13,947 bases of DNA, taken from the NCBI GenBank assembly GCA_036266975.1, contig DATAWZ010000068.1:1-13947 (forward strand), read 5' to 3'. A model generated the notes under the pieces. The model was not told the origin of the DNA and did not search any database. It worked only from the letters and a program-made list of their open reading frames with translations. This document shows, piece after piece, positions 1-7,271 of this stretch (positions are counted from its first letter, which is position 1; each line of letters starts with the position of its first letter). The stretch comes from DATAWZ01 sp036266975 (GTDB lineage Bacteria > Actinomycetota > Thermoleophilia > Solirubrobacterales > Solirubrobacteraceae). Made by a program: the position numbers and the translations under genes.

Positions 1-431
1 ACGGGACGGTGGCCAGCGCGCTCGGGGTCGAGGCGGCCGGCGCGGGGCCTTGTGTGCTGCTGATGGGCGACGTCGCGCTCGCCCACGACGCCGGGAGCCT
101 GCTCGGAGCACGGCGGGCGGGGACCGCCCTGACGATCGTCCTGGTCGACAACGGCGGCGGTGGGATCTTCGACTTCCTTCCGGTCGCGGCGGTCGCCGAG
201 CGGCGCGCCTACGAGCGGCACATCCTCACGGCGCCGGCGCTCGACGTTCCGGCGCTCGCCGAGGCGTCGGGCTTCTCCTACCGCCCGGCAGCCTCGGTGG
301 CGGAGCTGCGCCAGGCGCTCGAGGTGCCCGGGCCGGCGATCGCGCACGTGCGGACCGACCGCGCCGAGAACATCGCGTTGCACCGCCGGCTGTGGGCGGA
401 GGTCCGCCGAGCCGTCCGCAGCGCCACGTAA
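1..431 (+). CDS. menD: MenD, 2-succinyl-5-enolpyruvyl-6-hydroxy-3-cyclohexene-1-carboxylate synthase (C-terminal part, 5' end outside window)
   Basis: This is the C-terminal part of a thiamine-diphosphate enzyme of menaquinone synthesis, which joins isochorismate and 2-oxoglutarate to make SEPHCHC. The frame is open from base 3 and reads GTVASALG at once, matching the 'GIDGT.STA.G' stretch that precedes the cofactor site in MenD. It continues with the ThDP/Mg motif GDVALAHDAGSL and then LTIVLVDNGGGGIFDFLP, the MenD signature (usually VVNNxGGGIFxFLP; here the first Asn is Asp). About 142 residues are present of a usual 520-580. The GTG at base 9 is internal, not a start. The stop is TAA at 429-431, twelve bases before the next gene on the same strand. 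The isochorismate synthase that feeds it lies 4.5 kb away on the other strand. The family call is firm. Confidence 0.93.
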   Translation, partial: GTVASALGVEAAGAGPCVLLMGDVALAHDAGSLLGARRAGTALTIVLVDNGGGGIFDFLPVAAVAERRAYERHILTAPALDVPALAEASGFSYRPAASVAELRQALEVPGPAIAHVRTDRAENIALHRRLWAEVRRAVRSAT

Positions 432-443
432 CGTGAGCGCGCG

Positions 444-758
444 ATGCCCTCGGTGCCCGACGACCAGTCGAGCCTGCTCGACGAACTCGACGCTCTGGAA
501 TCCGACGCACCGCTCAACGCCGAGCGGCCCGGGCGCGACGTCGTCGCGCGGCGCTCCTCGAAGGCGATCGGACCGGGCGACATCGTCGAGGTCGACAAGA
601 AGGGCCGGCGCTTTCACGCGCTCGTGCGCGAGCTCGAGCAGCTCGAGAGCGGCCGCTTCGAGTTGGTGCTGCGGCCGCTTGACTCCCGCGTCTCCTACCA
701 CCGCGCCACGGTCCGCGAGGTGGTCGGCGTCTGGCGCCGGGCGCGCGGGCGCGGCTAG
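444..758 (+). CDS. Conserved-looking small protein of unknown function
   Basis: A 104-residue soluble, charged protein that I do not recognise. Residues 1-40 are acidic and probably disordered (DDQSSLLDELDALESD). Residues 43-100 look like a compact beta-rich fold, beginning GPGDIVEVDKKGRRFHALV and ending YHRATVREVVGVWRR; a small beta-barrel is possible, but that is a guess. There is no signal peptide, membrane segment or cysteine. The ATG is twelve bases after the menD stop with only a weak GTGAG upstream, so it is probably co-transcribed with menD and may be translated by re-initiation. Third-position GC is very high and typical of the real genes here, and the opposite-strand frames give only Arg/Ala/Ser-rich nonsense. 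A GC-rich hairpin follows its stop by ten bases, which supports this as the last gene of the menD unit. Confidence 0.7.
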   Translation: MPSVPDDQSSLLDELDALESDAPLNAERPGRDVVARRSSKAIGPGDIVEVDKKGRRFHALVRELEQLESGRFELVLRPLDSRVSYHRATVREVVGVWRRARGRG

Positions 759-768
759 CCCGCTTCGC

Positions 769-801
769 CGGACCGTTCGTCCGACGGACACGCCCGGTCC
801 G
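769..801 (+). terminator. Putative GC-rich nested hairpin after the menD unit
   Basis: The outer arms CGGACCG (769-775) and CGGTCCG (795-801) are perfect complements. Inside them GTCC/GGAC (779-782, 786-789) closes a three-base GAC loop. The structure begins ten bases after the stop of the preceding gene and has no U-tract, as is common for actinobacterial ends of transcription. Termination is inferred from position only. Confidence 0.35.
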
Positions 802-942
802 CGGCGTGCTCCCTATCGCCGGCGCGAGCATCGCGTCCAAGGCCGCCAGCGCACCACGGCTGACTCGCCGACCGACGCAATCCGAGATGACTCGGTCCCG
901 GTCTTCAGCAGGCTACGGTGAGGACGCGAGCGCGTCGTCGAC

Positions 943-1312
943 GGCCGTCGACCTGACACTCACGCCGGACGTCTCCGGCGCCGCGTCAACGACTAGCCGG
1001 CGCCGCGGACCCCTCGATCGGCCCGCTGAGCCCATTATTCGCCGATCTGCGCGGGATCGCACCCGTGCTGCTCGAGTCGAGCTCGCATGAGGCCCTGCTG
1101 GACGATTCGACGCGCCCCGCCGCAAATGCCGCCGCCGCTGATGTCGCCGTCCAACTGGACGTCACGCCGGGGACGCCGCACGCTTCCAGGCGTTGGCGGG
1201 CCTGCTCGATGCGGGCGACGCCGCGCTTCCCCGCGCCGGCGCGTTCCCGCGGGCCCACTGCGAGCTCACCAAGTCACCCTTGGCTTCGGGCACGCAGGTT
1301 GGGCTGGACTAG
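943..1312 (+). pseudogene. Decayed C-terminal half of an alpha/beta-hydrolase (HSL/acetyl-esterase type)
   Basis: In the frame of base 1002 the DNA reads AADPSIGPLSPLFADLRGIA, then PVLLESSSHEALLDDSTR, then VAVQLDVTPGTPHA. This follows the end of alpha/beta-hydrolase-3 esterases, where 'DPLxSPLFADLxGLPPLLxQVGxxExLLDDSxR' carries the catalytic Asp region and 'PGMPHxF' the catalytic His. At 1182-1186 the homology moves to another frame and continues FQALAGLLDAGDAALPRAGA then FPRAH, the usual last helix of the family, to a TAG at 1310-1312. Further upstream VDLTLTPDVSGAA (from about 943, third frame) resembles the 'SPWVDLTLSG' block. No HGG or GDSAGG nucleophile region is present and the QVG step is degraded to ESS, so the gene is dead. 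The left boundary is approximate. The rest of 759-1402 holds nothing else I can support. Confidence 0.7.
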
Positions 1313-1384
1313 CGATCCGACCGCCCAGACGCGCCCTCTGCAGACTCCCCACTCTGTGATGGTGGAGCGGACCCGGCGCGGGGA

Positions 1385-1390
1385 TATGCT
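1385..1390 (+). promoter_or_regulatory. Candidate -10 element for the flippase-like gene
   Basis: TATGCT ends twelve bases before the ATG at 1403. The same hexamer serves the PerR-like gene at 9611. No good -35 is visible and there is no Shine-Dalgarno sequence before the ATG, so a very short 5' leader is implied. The call rests on position and hexamer alone. Confidence 0.3.
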
Positions 1391-1402
1391 GCGGCCGTCG
1401 CC

Positions 1403-2458
1403 ATGGCGCCGGGGATCGGTCCGACGGCGGCCGTGTCCGAGCCGCCGGCAAGTGTGGGTTTTGTTCTGCCCTTCTGGGCGGCCACCCCCGTGCGCCGGGC
1501 CGTGCTCGCCGCCACGTCCCTGACGCTGTCGCTCGCCACGCTCGGTCTGCTCGCCTGGGACGCCGGCTGGGCCAAGGCGATTCACCGGCTCTCACACGGG
1601 GACTGGACAATCCTGGCCGCGGTGCTCGCCGCGCACCTGCTGGCCTACGTCGGCTATACGGTCGGCCACCACCGCCTGCTGAACCTCGGCTCCGAGCGCG
1701 TGGTGGCCTGGCGGCAGACGACGCTGATCCTGCTCGTCGGGTTCGGAGCGATCCCCAGCGCCGGCGGCCTGCGCATCGACCAGGTCGCGCTGCGCGGCCT
1801 CGGCCGCAGCCGCGAGGAGGCGACGATCTCGGCGATCGCGCTCGCCGGCATCGAGATGGCGCTGCTCACGCCGGTCGCCTGGGTGTGCGCGCTGCTGCTG
1901 ATCGGCGCACCCGGGGTGCCCGGAAGCGAGTCGATCTCATGGGCGATCGCCGCGCCCCTGCTGTTCGTGCCCACCGTGCTCGCGGCCGCCCGCGGGACCC
2001 ACCGCGCGCTCGCGCCCGACGGGGAACGGCACCGCCCCCCGTGGCTGCAGGACACCCTGTCCGGCTTCGCTCGTGCGCTGCAGCTCGCCCGCCACCCGCG
2101 CTGCGGGGCGATCGTGCTCGCCGGCGTCGCCGTCTACTGGGCGGCAGACATCCTCGCGCTGTGGCTGTCGCTGCGGTTGTGCCACGTCGAGCTGTCGGTC
2201 ACACGGCTGATCCTCGCCTACGCGACCGGCTACCTGCTCACGCGGCGCTCACTGCCGCTGGCCGGCGCCGGCGCGACCGAGCTGCTGCTGTCGATCGCGC
2301 TCACCTGGGTCGGGGTGCCGCTTGCCGCCGCCGTCCCCGCCGTGCTCGTGTACCGGTTCACCGACCTCTCGCTCACGCTGATCCCGGCCCTCGGCGGCGC
2401 GCCGACGCTGATCCGCATCACGCACCCCGAGCTGTTCAGCGCGGAGGCGGACGGCTGA
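1403..2458 (+). CDS. Lysylphosphatidylglycerol-synthase/flippase-like (UPF0104, YbhN-type) integral membrane protein
   Basis: A 351-residue polytopic membrane protein. Hydrophobic segments lie near residues 33-51, 68-87, 105-118, 140-167, 178-195, 235-258, 266-280, 287-312 and 312-331, a typical count for the family. The C-terminal block YLLTRRSLPLAGAGATELLL followed by GVPLAAAVPAVLVYR corresponds to the conserved 'P..GG.G..E......G......A.......R' motif of LPG_synthase_TM proteins, and GAIPSAGGLRIDQVALR to the earlier 'P.r.GE..r...L' motif. Members include the membrane half of MprF and many stand-alone lipid or polyprenol-glycan flippase-like proteins. This one has no cytoplasmic synthase domain, so its substrate is unknown. 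The ATG at 1403 is the first in frame; the ATG at 1386 is out of frame. It stands alone, with a pseudogene upstream and a convergent gene downstream. Confidence 0.82.
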   Translation: MAPGIGPTAAVSEPPASVGFVLPFWAATPVRRAVLAATSLTLSLATLGLLAWDAGWAKAIHRLSHGDWTILAAVLAAHLLAYVGYTVGHHRLLNLGSERVVAWRQTTLILLVGFGAIPSAGGLRIDQVALRGLGRSREEATISAIALAGIEMALLTPVAWVCALLLIGAPGVPGSESISWAIAAPLLFVPTVLAAARGTHRALAPDGERHRPPWLQDTLSGFARALQLARHPRCGAIVLAGVAVYWAADILALWLSLRLCHVELSVTRLILAYATGYLLTRRSLPLAGAGATELLLSIALTWVGVPLAAAVPAVLVYRFTDLSLTLIPALGGAPTLIRITHPELFSAEADG

Positions 2459-2524
2459 GCCGTCTGCACCGCGGCGTGTATCCGGGCGACCGGGACGCTG
2501 AGCGTTTCGCGCCGACGACCGTGT

Positions 2525-4810
2525 TCAGCGCCACCAGGGTCGGCGGCGCTGTGCGGCGACGTGGGTGGCGGGCTCGATCAGCTCGTCCAGGCGCTCGGCG
2601 AGGTGACGCAGGTGCTCGTGGATCCAGATGGCCCGCACCCTTTGATGTGGTGGCGCCACGTCGATCTCCTCGTCGAAGTCGCCGTCGGCCAGCGGGGCGG
2701 CGAGCGAGGGCGGGAGACCCGCTCCTCGGTGTGGCCGGTCCATGTGCTCGGCCAGGCGCTCGAACCAGTCGGTGAGGTGCCGGGCTCGGTCGCTCAAGCC
2801 GCCGGCAGAGGGGGCCGGAGCGGTGTCGAGGGTGTGCAGGGTGGCGAGCGAGTAGGCGGTTACGCGCAGCTGGTGCGTTGCGCCGACCAGCCGCCAGAGC
2901 TCCTGGCGGGTGAGGTGCTTGGCGCCCTGCTCGGTGAGGAAGCCGCGCAGGGCGTCTTCCAGTCGGGACCCGGCCGCGACGGCGGCCAGCCCTGCGTCGG
3001 GTGGCGTCGGTCGGCGGCCGAGGGCCCAGTCGACGGCTTGGGTCAGGAAGGCGGCGCCGCTGCGGAAGCCGTCGGCGAGGTCGTCGGCGACGACGCTGGA
3101 GGCGCCGCGGGGCCACAGCAGCACGCCGACGATCAGACTGACTCCGCAGCCGAGCGCGACGTCCTGGACGCGTACGACGCCGAGCTTCCAGCCCACAGGC
3201 ACGAGAAGGTTGAACAGCACCGAGATCATGACGGTGAAGGCCGCCTGCCCCACGGCGAAAGGAGCCGTGCCGGGAGCGTAGGCGGCTACCAGGACGGCGA
3301 CGGGAAGAGCCGCCCACAGCGCCGCGGTCGTGGTGCCGATGGCGAGGATCAGCGCGCCGCCGACCACGAACCCGGCCACGGTGCCCAGCAGGGCGCGGGC
3401 GGCCGTCGATCCGGTCGAGGCCGCGTTGCCGCGTAGGACCGAGAGGGTGCCGAGCACCACCCAGAAGCCGTGCTGGACGTCAGTGAGATCGGCGACCATC
3501 ACCGCCGCCGCGAGCGCGACTGAACTCCGCAGGCTGTTCAGCAGCCAGACCGAGCGGATGCTCGCATGACGGCGGGCCACGCCGGCCGCCGAGGCGACCG
3601 CGGCCAGACGGCCCTCGGTGGCGTCCGGCTCTGCCTGGGCGGCGTACCAGCGGCGCCGCTCGGCGGCGATCGTGCGCGGGTCCGCCACGCCGGCCGCGAT
3701 CACCGCGTCGGCAGCCAGCGCGCGAGCGGCCAGGCTGATCGTCTCCGCGTGGAAGGCAAGCTTGACCGCCGTGTCGTAGCAGCGGTCCTGCGCACACAGC
3801 GCCGCCACGCGGGCGCCGCTTGCGGCCTGCAGCCGCCCGGGGGCCTCCAGGTCAGGGTAGGCCTCCTGCCCAGAGAACAGGGCGGCGACGTCGTCGAGCA
3901 GATCCGCCGCGCAGTCGAGCAGCTCGCGATCGGGCGACGGCGAGCCCGAGAGGTCCTCGCCCTCGCTCAGGCAATCCCGCACCACGATCGCGCACCACTC
4001 CAGGATCAGTGCGGCGTTCGCGAGCGCCTGCTCGGAGGTCGCCAGGCCCGTGGGCCGATAGGGCGTCGAGCTCAACTCGGCCTGCAATTCCTGCTCGGCC
4101 TGCATCGAGGCCGCCAACAACGCCGCGGTGCTCTCAGCGGCGAGCGCCCCCTTGAGCTCCGCGGCCAGCGCCCGCGCCGTACGCGCGGCCGCGCCGCGCA
4201 ACGGATCCCCCCCGGCCGACGGCGAGAGCACCAGCAGGGCCAACGTGCCGAGCACCGAGACCATCCACCAACCGGCCAGCGCCGAGGGGATCGACGTGAC
4301 CACGTGCCGAGAGGCCGCCGGCAGCACGTACAGCAGCAGCGCCCCGGTCACGCCCGAGGCGAAGGTCGGCCCCGCGACGCCGGCAAAGAGAACGACGAAC
4401 GCGACCGGGAGCGAGACGATCGCCGCCACCGCCGTGGACGAGTTCACCGCGATGCCGATCATCAGCAGCACGCTCCCGACCACGGCGAGGCCGAAGTGGG
4501 CCACCAGCTTGTCCCGGCGGGAGCCGCCGAACGCGGCCAGAACCAGCGTGGCAAACCCGCCGAAGGCGGCGAAGATGGCCATCTGCAGGTTCCCGATGAC
4601 CTGATCGGTGAAGGCGAAGAGCCCGGGCACGACGAGCGTGGCCCGTACGGCTCGGTAGGCGGCGGGCCGCGACCAGGCCGGTAGCCAGGCCGACCACGAG
4701 GCCGGCGGCCGCCAGCGCTGGGGTCGCGCGCGGCTCCTCGCGACCACCGCCCGGACCGACGCGTTCACGCTGTGGGCCCAGTCGGGTACGGGAGAGCGGC
4801 AGAGCGCCAC
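2525..4810 (-). CDS. FUSC-family membrane protein (aromatic-acid exporter / YccS-like)
   Basis: A 761-residue protein with the duplicated layout of the FUSC (fusaric-acid resistance) superfamily. A first membrane block lies at about residues 56-196, a soluble helical domain at about 203-420, a second membrane block at about 425-567 and a cytoplasmic tail after that. The second block has the FUSC_2 features LRSSVALAAAVMVADLTDVQ, HGFWVVLGTLSVLRG and RVQDVALGCGVSLIVGVLLW-P. Relatives export aromatic carboxylic acids and related toxic anions, but the substrate cannot be read here. The longest frame starts at GTG 4810, without a ribosome site. The GTG at 4768 (residue 15) overlaps the stop of a small upstream ORF with a strong ribosome site and may be the real start; both lie before the first membrane segment. 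It is convergent with the flippase-like gene across 66 bp in which I see no clear terminator. Confidence 0.85.
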   Translation of the reverse strand: MALCRSPVPDWAHSVNASVRAVVARSRARPQRWRPPASWSAWLPAWSRPAAYRAVRATLVVPGLFAFTDQVIGNLQMAIFAAFGGFATLVLAAFGGSRRDKLVAHFGLAVVGSVLLMIGIAVNSSTAVAAIVSLPVAFVVLFAGVAGPTFASGVTGALLLYVLPAASRHVVTSIPSALAGWWMVSVLGTLALLVLSPSAGGDPLRGAAARTARALAAELKGALAAESTAALLAASMQAEQELQAELSSTPYRPTGLATSEQALANAALILEWCAIVVRDCLSEGEDLSGSPSPDRELLDCAADLLDDVAALFSGQEAYPDLEAPGRLQAASGARVAALCAQDRCYDTAVKLAFHAETISLAARALAADAVIAAGVADPRTIAAERRRWYAAQAEPDATEGRLAAVASAAGVARRHASIRSVWLLNSLRSSVALAAAVMVADLTDVQHGFWVVLGTLSVLRGNAASTGSTAARALLGTVAGFVVGGALILAIGTTTAALWAALPVAVLVAAYAPGTAPFAVGQAAFTVMISVLFNLLVPVGWKLGVVRVQDVALGCGVSLIVGVLLWPRGASSVVADDLADGFRSGAAFLTQAVDWALGRRPTPPDAGLAAVAAGSRLEDALRGFLTEQGAKHLTRQELWRLVGATHQLRVTAYSLATLHTLDTAPAPSAGGLSDRARHLTDWFERLAEHMDRPHRGAGLPPSLAAPLADGDFDEEIDVAPPHQRVRAIWIHEHLRHLAERLDELIEPATHVAAQRRRPWWR

Positions 4811-4845
4811 TGGATCTGGTGCGGGGCAACGGTGACGTCAGGCAT
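4765..4845 (-). CDS. 26-codon upstream ORF, possible coupling leader for the FUSC gene
   Basis: ATG at 4845 is preceded, seven bases away, by AAGGA (4857-4853, in the context GGGAAGGACC), the clearest Shine-Dalgarno sequence in this stretch. The frame encodes 26 residues starting MPDVTVAPHQIQW and stops at TGA 4767-4765. That TGA forms a GTGA overlap with an in-frame GTG (4768) of the FUSC gene. The two frames overlap for about 45 bases if the FUSC gene starts at 4810, or by four bases if it starts at 4768. The peptide resembles nothing I know. It could be a translational-coupling leader, or the true start of the FUSC protein separated from it by a sequencing or real frameshift; the FUSC frame itself has a TGA just upstream of 4810. 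The rest of 4846-4968 shows no convincing promoter. Confidence 0.4.
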   Translation of the reverse strand: MPDVTVAPHQIQWRSAALPYPTGPTA

Positions 4846-4968
4846 TGCGTGGTCCTTCCCAGTACGGCCTCCCTCCCGTCGCAGAGACCACTACGACATC
4901 ATCCACCAAGCCAGCACCCAGCACGGGACGGGGCCAGCTCAAGGCTCCGCGCTGGGCCGGGGCGTGCG

Positions 4969-6414
4969 TCAGGCGAGCAGGACCGGCAGCATGGCCTGGA
5001 GCTTGATCTCGGTCTCGGCGAGTTCGCTGGCCGGCTCGGAGTCGTGCACGATGCCGGCGCCGGCGTAGCAGCGCGCGAGCGGACCCGCGAGCAGCGCGCA
5101 GCGCAGCGCCACGCAGAACTCTCCGTCACCGCTCGCGTCGGTCCAGCCGACCGGGCCCGCGTACCAGCCGCGGTCGAGGCCCTCCAGCGCGGGGATCATC
5201 CGCGCGGCGGTCGGCCCCGGCTCGCCGCCGACCGCCGGCGTGGGATGCAGCCGGGCGAGCAGGTCCAAGACGTCGATCGGCTCGTGCAGCTGAGCCCGCA
5301 CGGGCGTGGCCAGGTGCTGGATGTTGGCCACGCGCACGAGCGTCGGCTCCGGCGCCGCGGTCACCCACACCGAGACTGGGCGCAGCGCCTGCTCGATCCG
5401 CCGCGCCACGATCGCCTGCTCGCCGCGGTTCTTGTCCGAGCGCAGCAGCTGCTCGCCGAGGTGAGCGTCGACCGCGGGATCGCTGCTGCGCCGGGTGGAG
5501 CCGGCGAGCGCGAGCGTGGCGGCGCGCAGCCCCTCGCGGCGGACGAGCAGCTCGGGGCTCGCACCCAGGAAGGCCCGCTCACCCCGGCCGACGAGGTAGA
5601 CGAAGCAGGTGGGGAACTCCTCGCGCAGCACGGCGATCACGCCGGCGGGATCGTGCGCGACGGAACCATGGACCTGAACCTCGCGCGCGAGCACGATCTT
5701 CTCCAGGGTCCCGGCCCCGATTCGCTCGACCGCTCGCGCCACCGCCTCCTCGTAGTGCTCGGGCGGCATCGCGCTGACCACGCGCGAGCGGGCGACCGGG
5801 GCGGGATCGAGCAGCGGCAGCGGCCTCTCGCGCAGCGCGCCCACACGCTCCGAGAGCGCGCGGGCGCGCTCCTCGGCGGTGTCGTCGGGGCTCACCAGCG
5901 CGGTCAGCGTCATGCTCACCCGGGACCCGCAGCGCGAGAGCGCCACCTCGGGCACGACGAGCGAGCCCGAGTCAAACCCGCTCCAGTGGGGATCGCGGCC
6001 GCCGTGGGGGGCGAAGGCGAAGCCCCCGAGCGCCAGCGGCCCCTCTGGCCCGGCACCCTGCGGCGGATCGAACAGCCCCCGCCCGATCAGCTCGCGCCAT
6101 TGCCGGGCGGCGGCGGCGAAGCGATCCGCGCCGCGCGCCTCGATGCGGCTCGCCTCGCCCAGGGCGGCGAGCGCTCGCCGTTGGCGGTCGGGCTGCTCGA
6201 AGAGCTGCCAGGTCTCACCGTCCTGCCGCGAGGCGCACACGACCGCGACCGGGTCGACGTCGCCGGGCAGGGTCACGGTCAGCGCGGCCAGGACCCGCCG
6301 GCCGCTGCGACGGGCGCGGGCCAGCGCGTGCTCGAGCCGCTCGCGCAGCCGCGACTCGTCGCGCTCGGAGAGCGACAGGCGCGGCGACGGATCCAGGCGG
6401 GTAGCGGCGGGCAT
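4969..6414 (-). CDS. menF: MenF-type isochorismate synthase
   Basis: A chorismate-binding enzyme that converts chorismate to isochorismate, the first step of menaquinone synthesis and the source of MenD's substrate. Numbered from an upstream ATG at 6444 (491 residues), the chorismate-binding domain covers about 225-487. It shows LEKIVLAREV (Lys249, matching the general-base Lys of MenF), FLGASPELLVRREG (Glu298, matching the general-acid Glu), LALAGSTRR, IQHLATPVRA, LHPTPAVGGEP, DRGWYAGPVGW and the C-terminal CYAGAGIVHDSEPASELAET with the metal-binding Glu residues. The N-terminal third is the less conserved half of the fold. I prefer the ATG at 6414 (481 residues) because GGGGGAG lies nine bases upstream, while the ATG at 6444 has no ribosome site. 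Length fits the family. Salicylate-pathway homologues share these motifs, but menD nearby favours menaquinone. Confidence 0.9.
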   Translation of the reverse strand: MPAATRLDPSPRLSLSERDESRLRERLEHALARARRSGRRVLAALTVTLPGDVDPVAVVCASRQDGETWQLFEQPDRQRRALAALGEASRIEARGADRFAAAARQWRELIGRGLFDPPQGAGPEGPLALGGFAFAPHGGRDPHWSGFDSGSLVVPEVALSRCGSRVSMTLTALVSPDDTAEERARALSERVGALRERPLPLLDPAPVARSRVVSAMPPEHYEEAVARAVERIGAGTLEKIVLAREVQVHGSVAHDPAGVIAVLREEFPTCFVYLVGRGERAFLGASPELLVRREGLRAATLALAGSTRRSSDPAVDAHLGEQLLRSDKNRGEQAIVARRIEQALRPVSVWVTAAPEPTLVRVANIQHLATPVRAQLHEPIDVLDLLARLHPTPAVGGEPGPTAARMIPALEGLDRGWYAGPVGWTDASGDGEFCVALRCALLAGPLARCYAGAGIVHDSEPASELAETEIKLQAMLPVLLA

Positions 6415-6477
6415 CGTCCTCTGCTCCCCCATTCTGTCGGACATTCGTGCAGCCCAGGCTCTGGGCGGGCAACTGCG

Positions 6478-6487
6478 AGCCTAGGCT
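6478..6487. promoter_or_regulatory. Palindromic -10 element between divergent menF and the secreted-protein remnant
   Basis: AGCCTAGGCT is a perfect 10-bp palindrome that reads TAGGCT, a TAnnnT-type -10, on both strands. On the + strand the hexamer ends 16 bases before the ATG at 6504. On the - strand it ends at 6478, upstream of both possible menF starts (6444, 6414). One symmetric element could open DNA for both genes. No -35 is evident on either side. Confidence 0.35.
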
Positions 6488-6503
6488 TGCGTTCTTGCTC
6501 GTC

Positions 6504-6704
6504 ATGAGACGGCTCGCGTTGACGCTGTTCGCCCTCGCCGCACTCGGCGCCAATCCTGCGTCCGCCCGCGTGGCGACCGGCGGGTTCGGCGATCCGCAGC
6601 CGCTGCTGAGCATCGCTCCGAACGGCGCGATGGCCAGCGCGCGAGTGTCGCGCTCATCCCCTTCGCCCAGTTCTCCCTGGCACCGCAAGCGCCGGCGGCG
6701 CTGA
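6504..6704 (+). CDS. Short ORF with signal peptide, likely 5' remnant of a secreted-protein gene
   Basis: A 66-residue reading frame. Residues 1-21 form a classic signal peptide: MRR, then LALTLFALAALG, then NPASA with an AxA cleavage site. After it comes RVATGGFGDPQPLLSIAPNG, which looks like the start of a folded secreted domain. From about residue 45 the composition becomes Ser/Pro/Arg-rich (SRSSPSPSSPWHRKRRRR), as expected after a frameshift. Another frame of the same DNA reads ALIPFAQFSLAPQAPAAL just there, which would suit continuation of an Ala-rich exported protein. It ends ten bases before the convergent ilvN stop, so the rest of the gene has been lost. There is no Shine-Dalgarno sequence; a -10 lies 16 bases upstream. 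It may be expressed as a short peptide or be inert. Confidence 0.4.
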   Translation: MRRLALTLFALAALGANPASARVATGGFGDPQPLLSIAPNGAMASARVSRSSPSPSSPWHRKRRRR

Positions 6705-6713
6705 CCGGGGCGC

Positions 6714-7271
6714 TCAGGTCTCGCCGCGGCCGCGCGAGATCGCGATCTCGCCGGTGCGCATCATCTCGATCAGACCGAACGGGCGGACCATGTTCTCGAA
6801 CGCCTCGACCTTCTCGGTCGTCCCGGTCACCTCGACGATCACCGAGCGCTTGGTGACGTCGACGACCTTGGCCCGGAAGATCTCGGCGATCTGCATCACC
6901 TCGCCGCGCTGAGTGCCGTCGGCGGCGATCTTGAACAGCGCCAGCTCGCGCGCGACGGTCTCGCCGGGCTCGAGGTCGCGGATCTTGATGACGTTGACGA
7001 GCTTGTGCAGCTGCTTGGTCACCTGATCGATCGGGTGCAGCGCACCGTCGACCGTGAGCGTGATGCGCGAGAGGTCCTCATCGTCGGTCGGCCCGACCGT
7101 GAGCGTGTCGATGTTGAACCCGCGCCGAGCGAACAGGCCGGCGATGCGCGTGAGCACGCCGGCCTTGTTCTCCACGAGGATCGACAGGATGTGCTTGCGC
7201 CCGGTGCGCAGGCCGCCGGAGGCCTCGAGCTCCTCGAGGCTCAGCAGTGTCTTGGTCCCCGGTTCGCCCAT
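6714..7271 (-). CDS. ilvN: Acetolactate synthase small (regulatory) subunit
   Basis: A 185-residue regulatory partner of IlvB; in this family it binds valine for feedback inhibition and raises catalytic activity. After a 25-residue N-terminal extension (MGEPGTKTLLSLEELEASGG), an ACT domain runs from about 26 to 100 with the hallmark HILSILVENKAGVLTRIAGL, FARRGFNIDTLTVGPT and LSRITLTVDG. The C-terminal ALS_ss_C domain (about 105-182) has VARELALFKIA, IAEIFRAKVVDV and PFGLIEMMRTGEIAISRG. Length is in the normal 160-185 range for the long form. The ATG at 7271 shares one base with the ilvB stop (TGATG), so the subunits are translationally coupled. ilvC, the usual next gene, is absent: downstream are the convergent secreted-protein remnant and then menF. 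Confidence 0.96.
   Translation of the reverse strand: MGEPGTKTLLSLEELEASGGLRTGRKHILSILVENKAGVLTRIAGLFARRGFNIDTLTVGPTDDEDLSRITLTVDGALHPIDQVTKQLHKLVNVIKIRDLEPGETVARELALFKIAADGTQRGEVMQIAEIFRAKVVDVTKRSVIVEVTGTTEKVEAFENMVRPFGLIEMMRTGEIAISRGRGET

Noticed and set aside
806..1090. A 94-codon + strand frame as an intact gene
   Set aside because: Its start has no ribosome site, and the only protein-like part is a piece of the decayed hydrolase that continues in other frames.
2459..2524. Intrinsic terminator between the convergent flippase-like and FUSC genes
   Set aside because: Only a 4-bp CGCT/AGCG palindrome is present, without a stable stem or T-run.
4819..6507. A 562-codon open frame on the + strand opposite menF
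   Set aside because: It is the antisense of a firmly identified enzyme; its translation is Arg/Gly/Ala/His-rich with no domain, as expected from high third-position GC.
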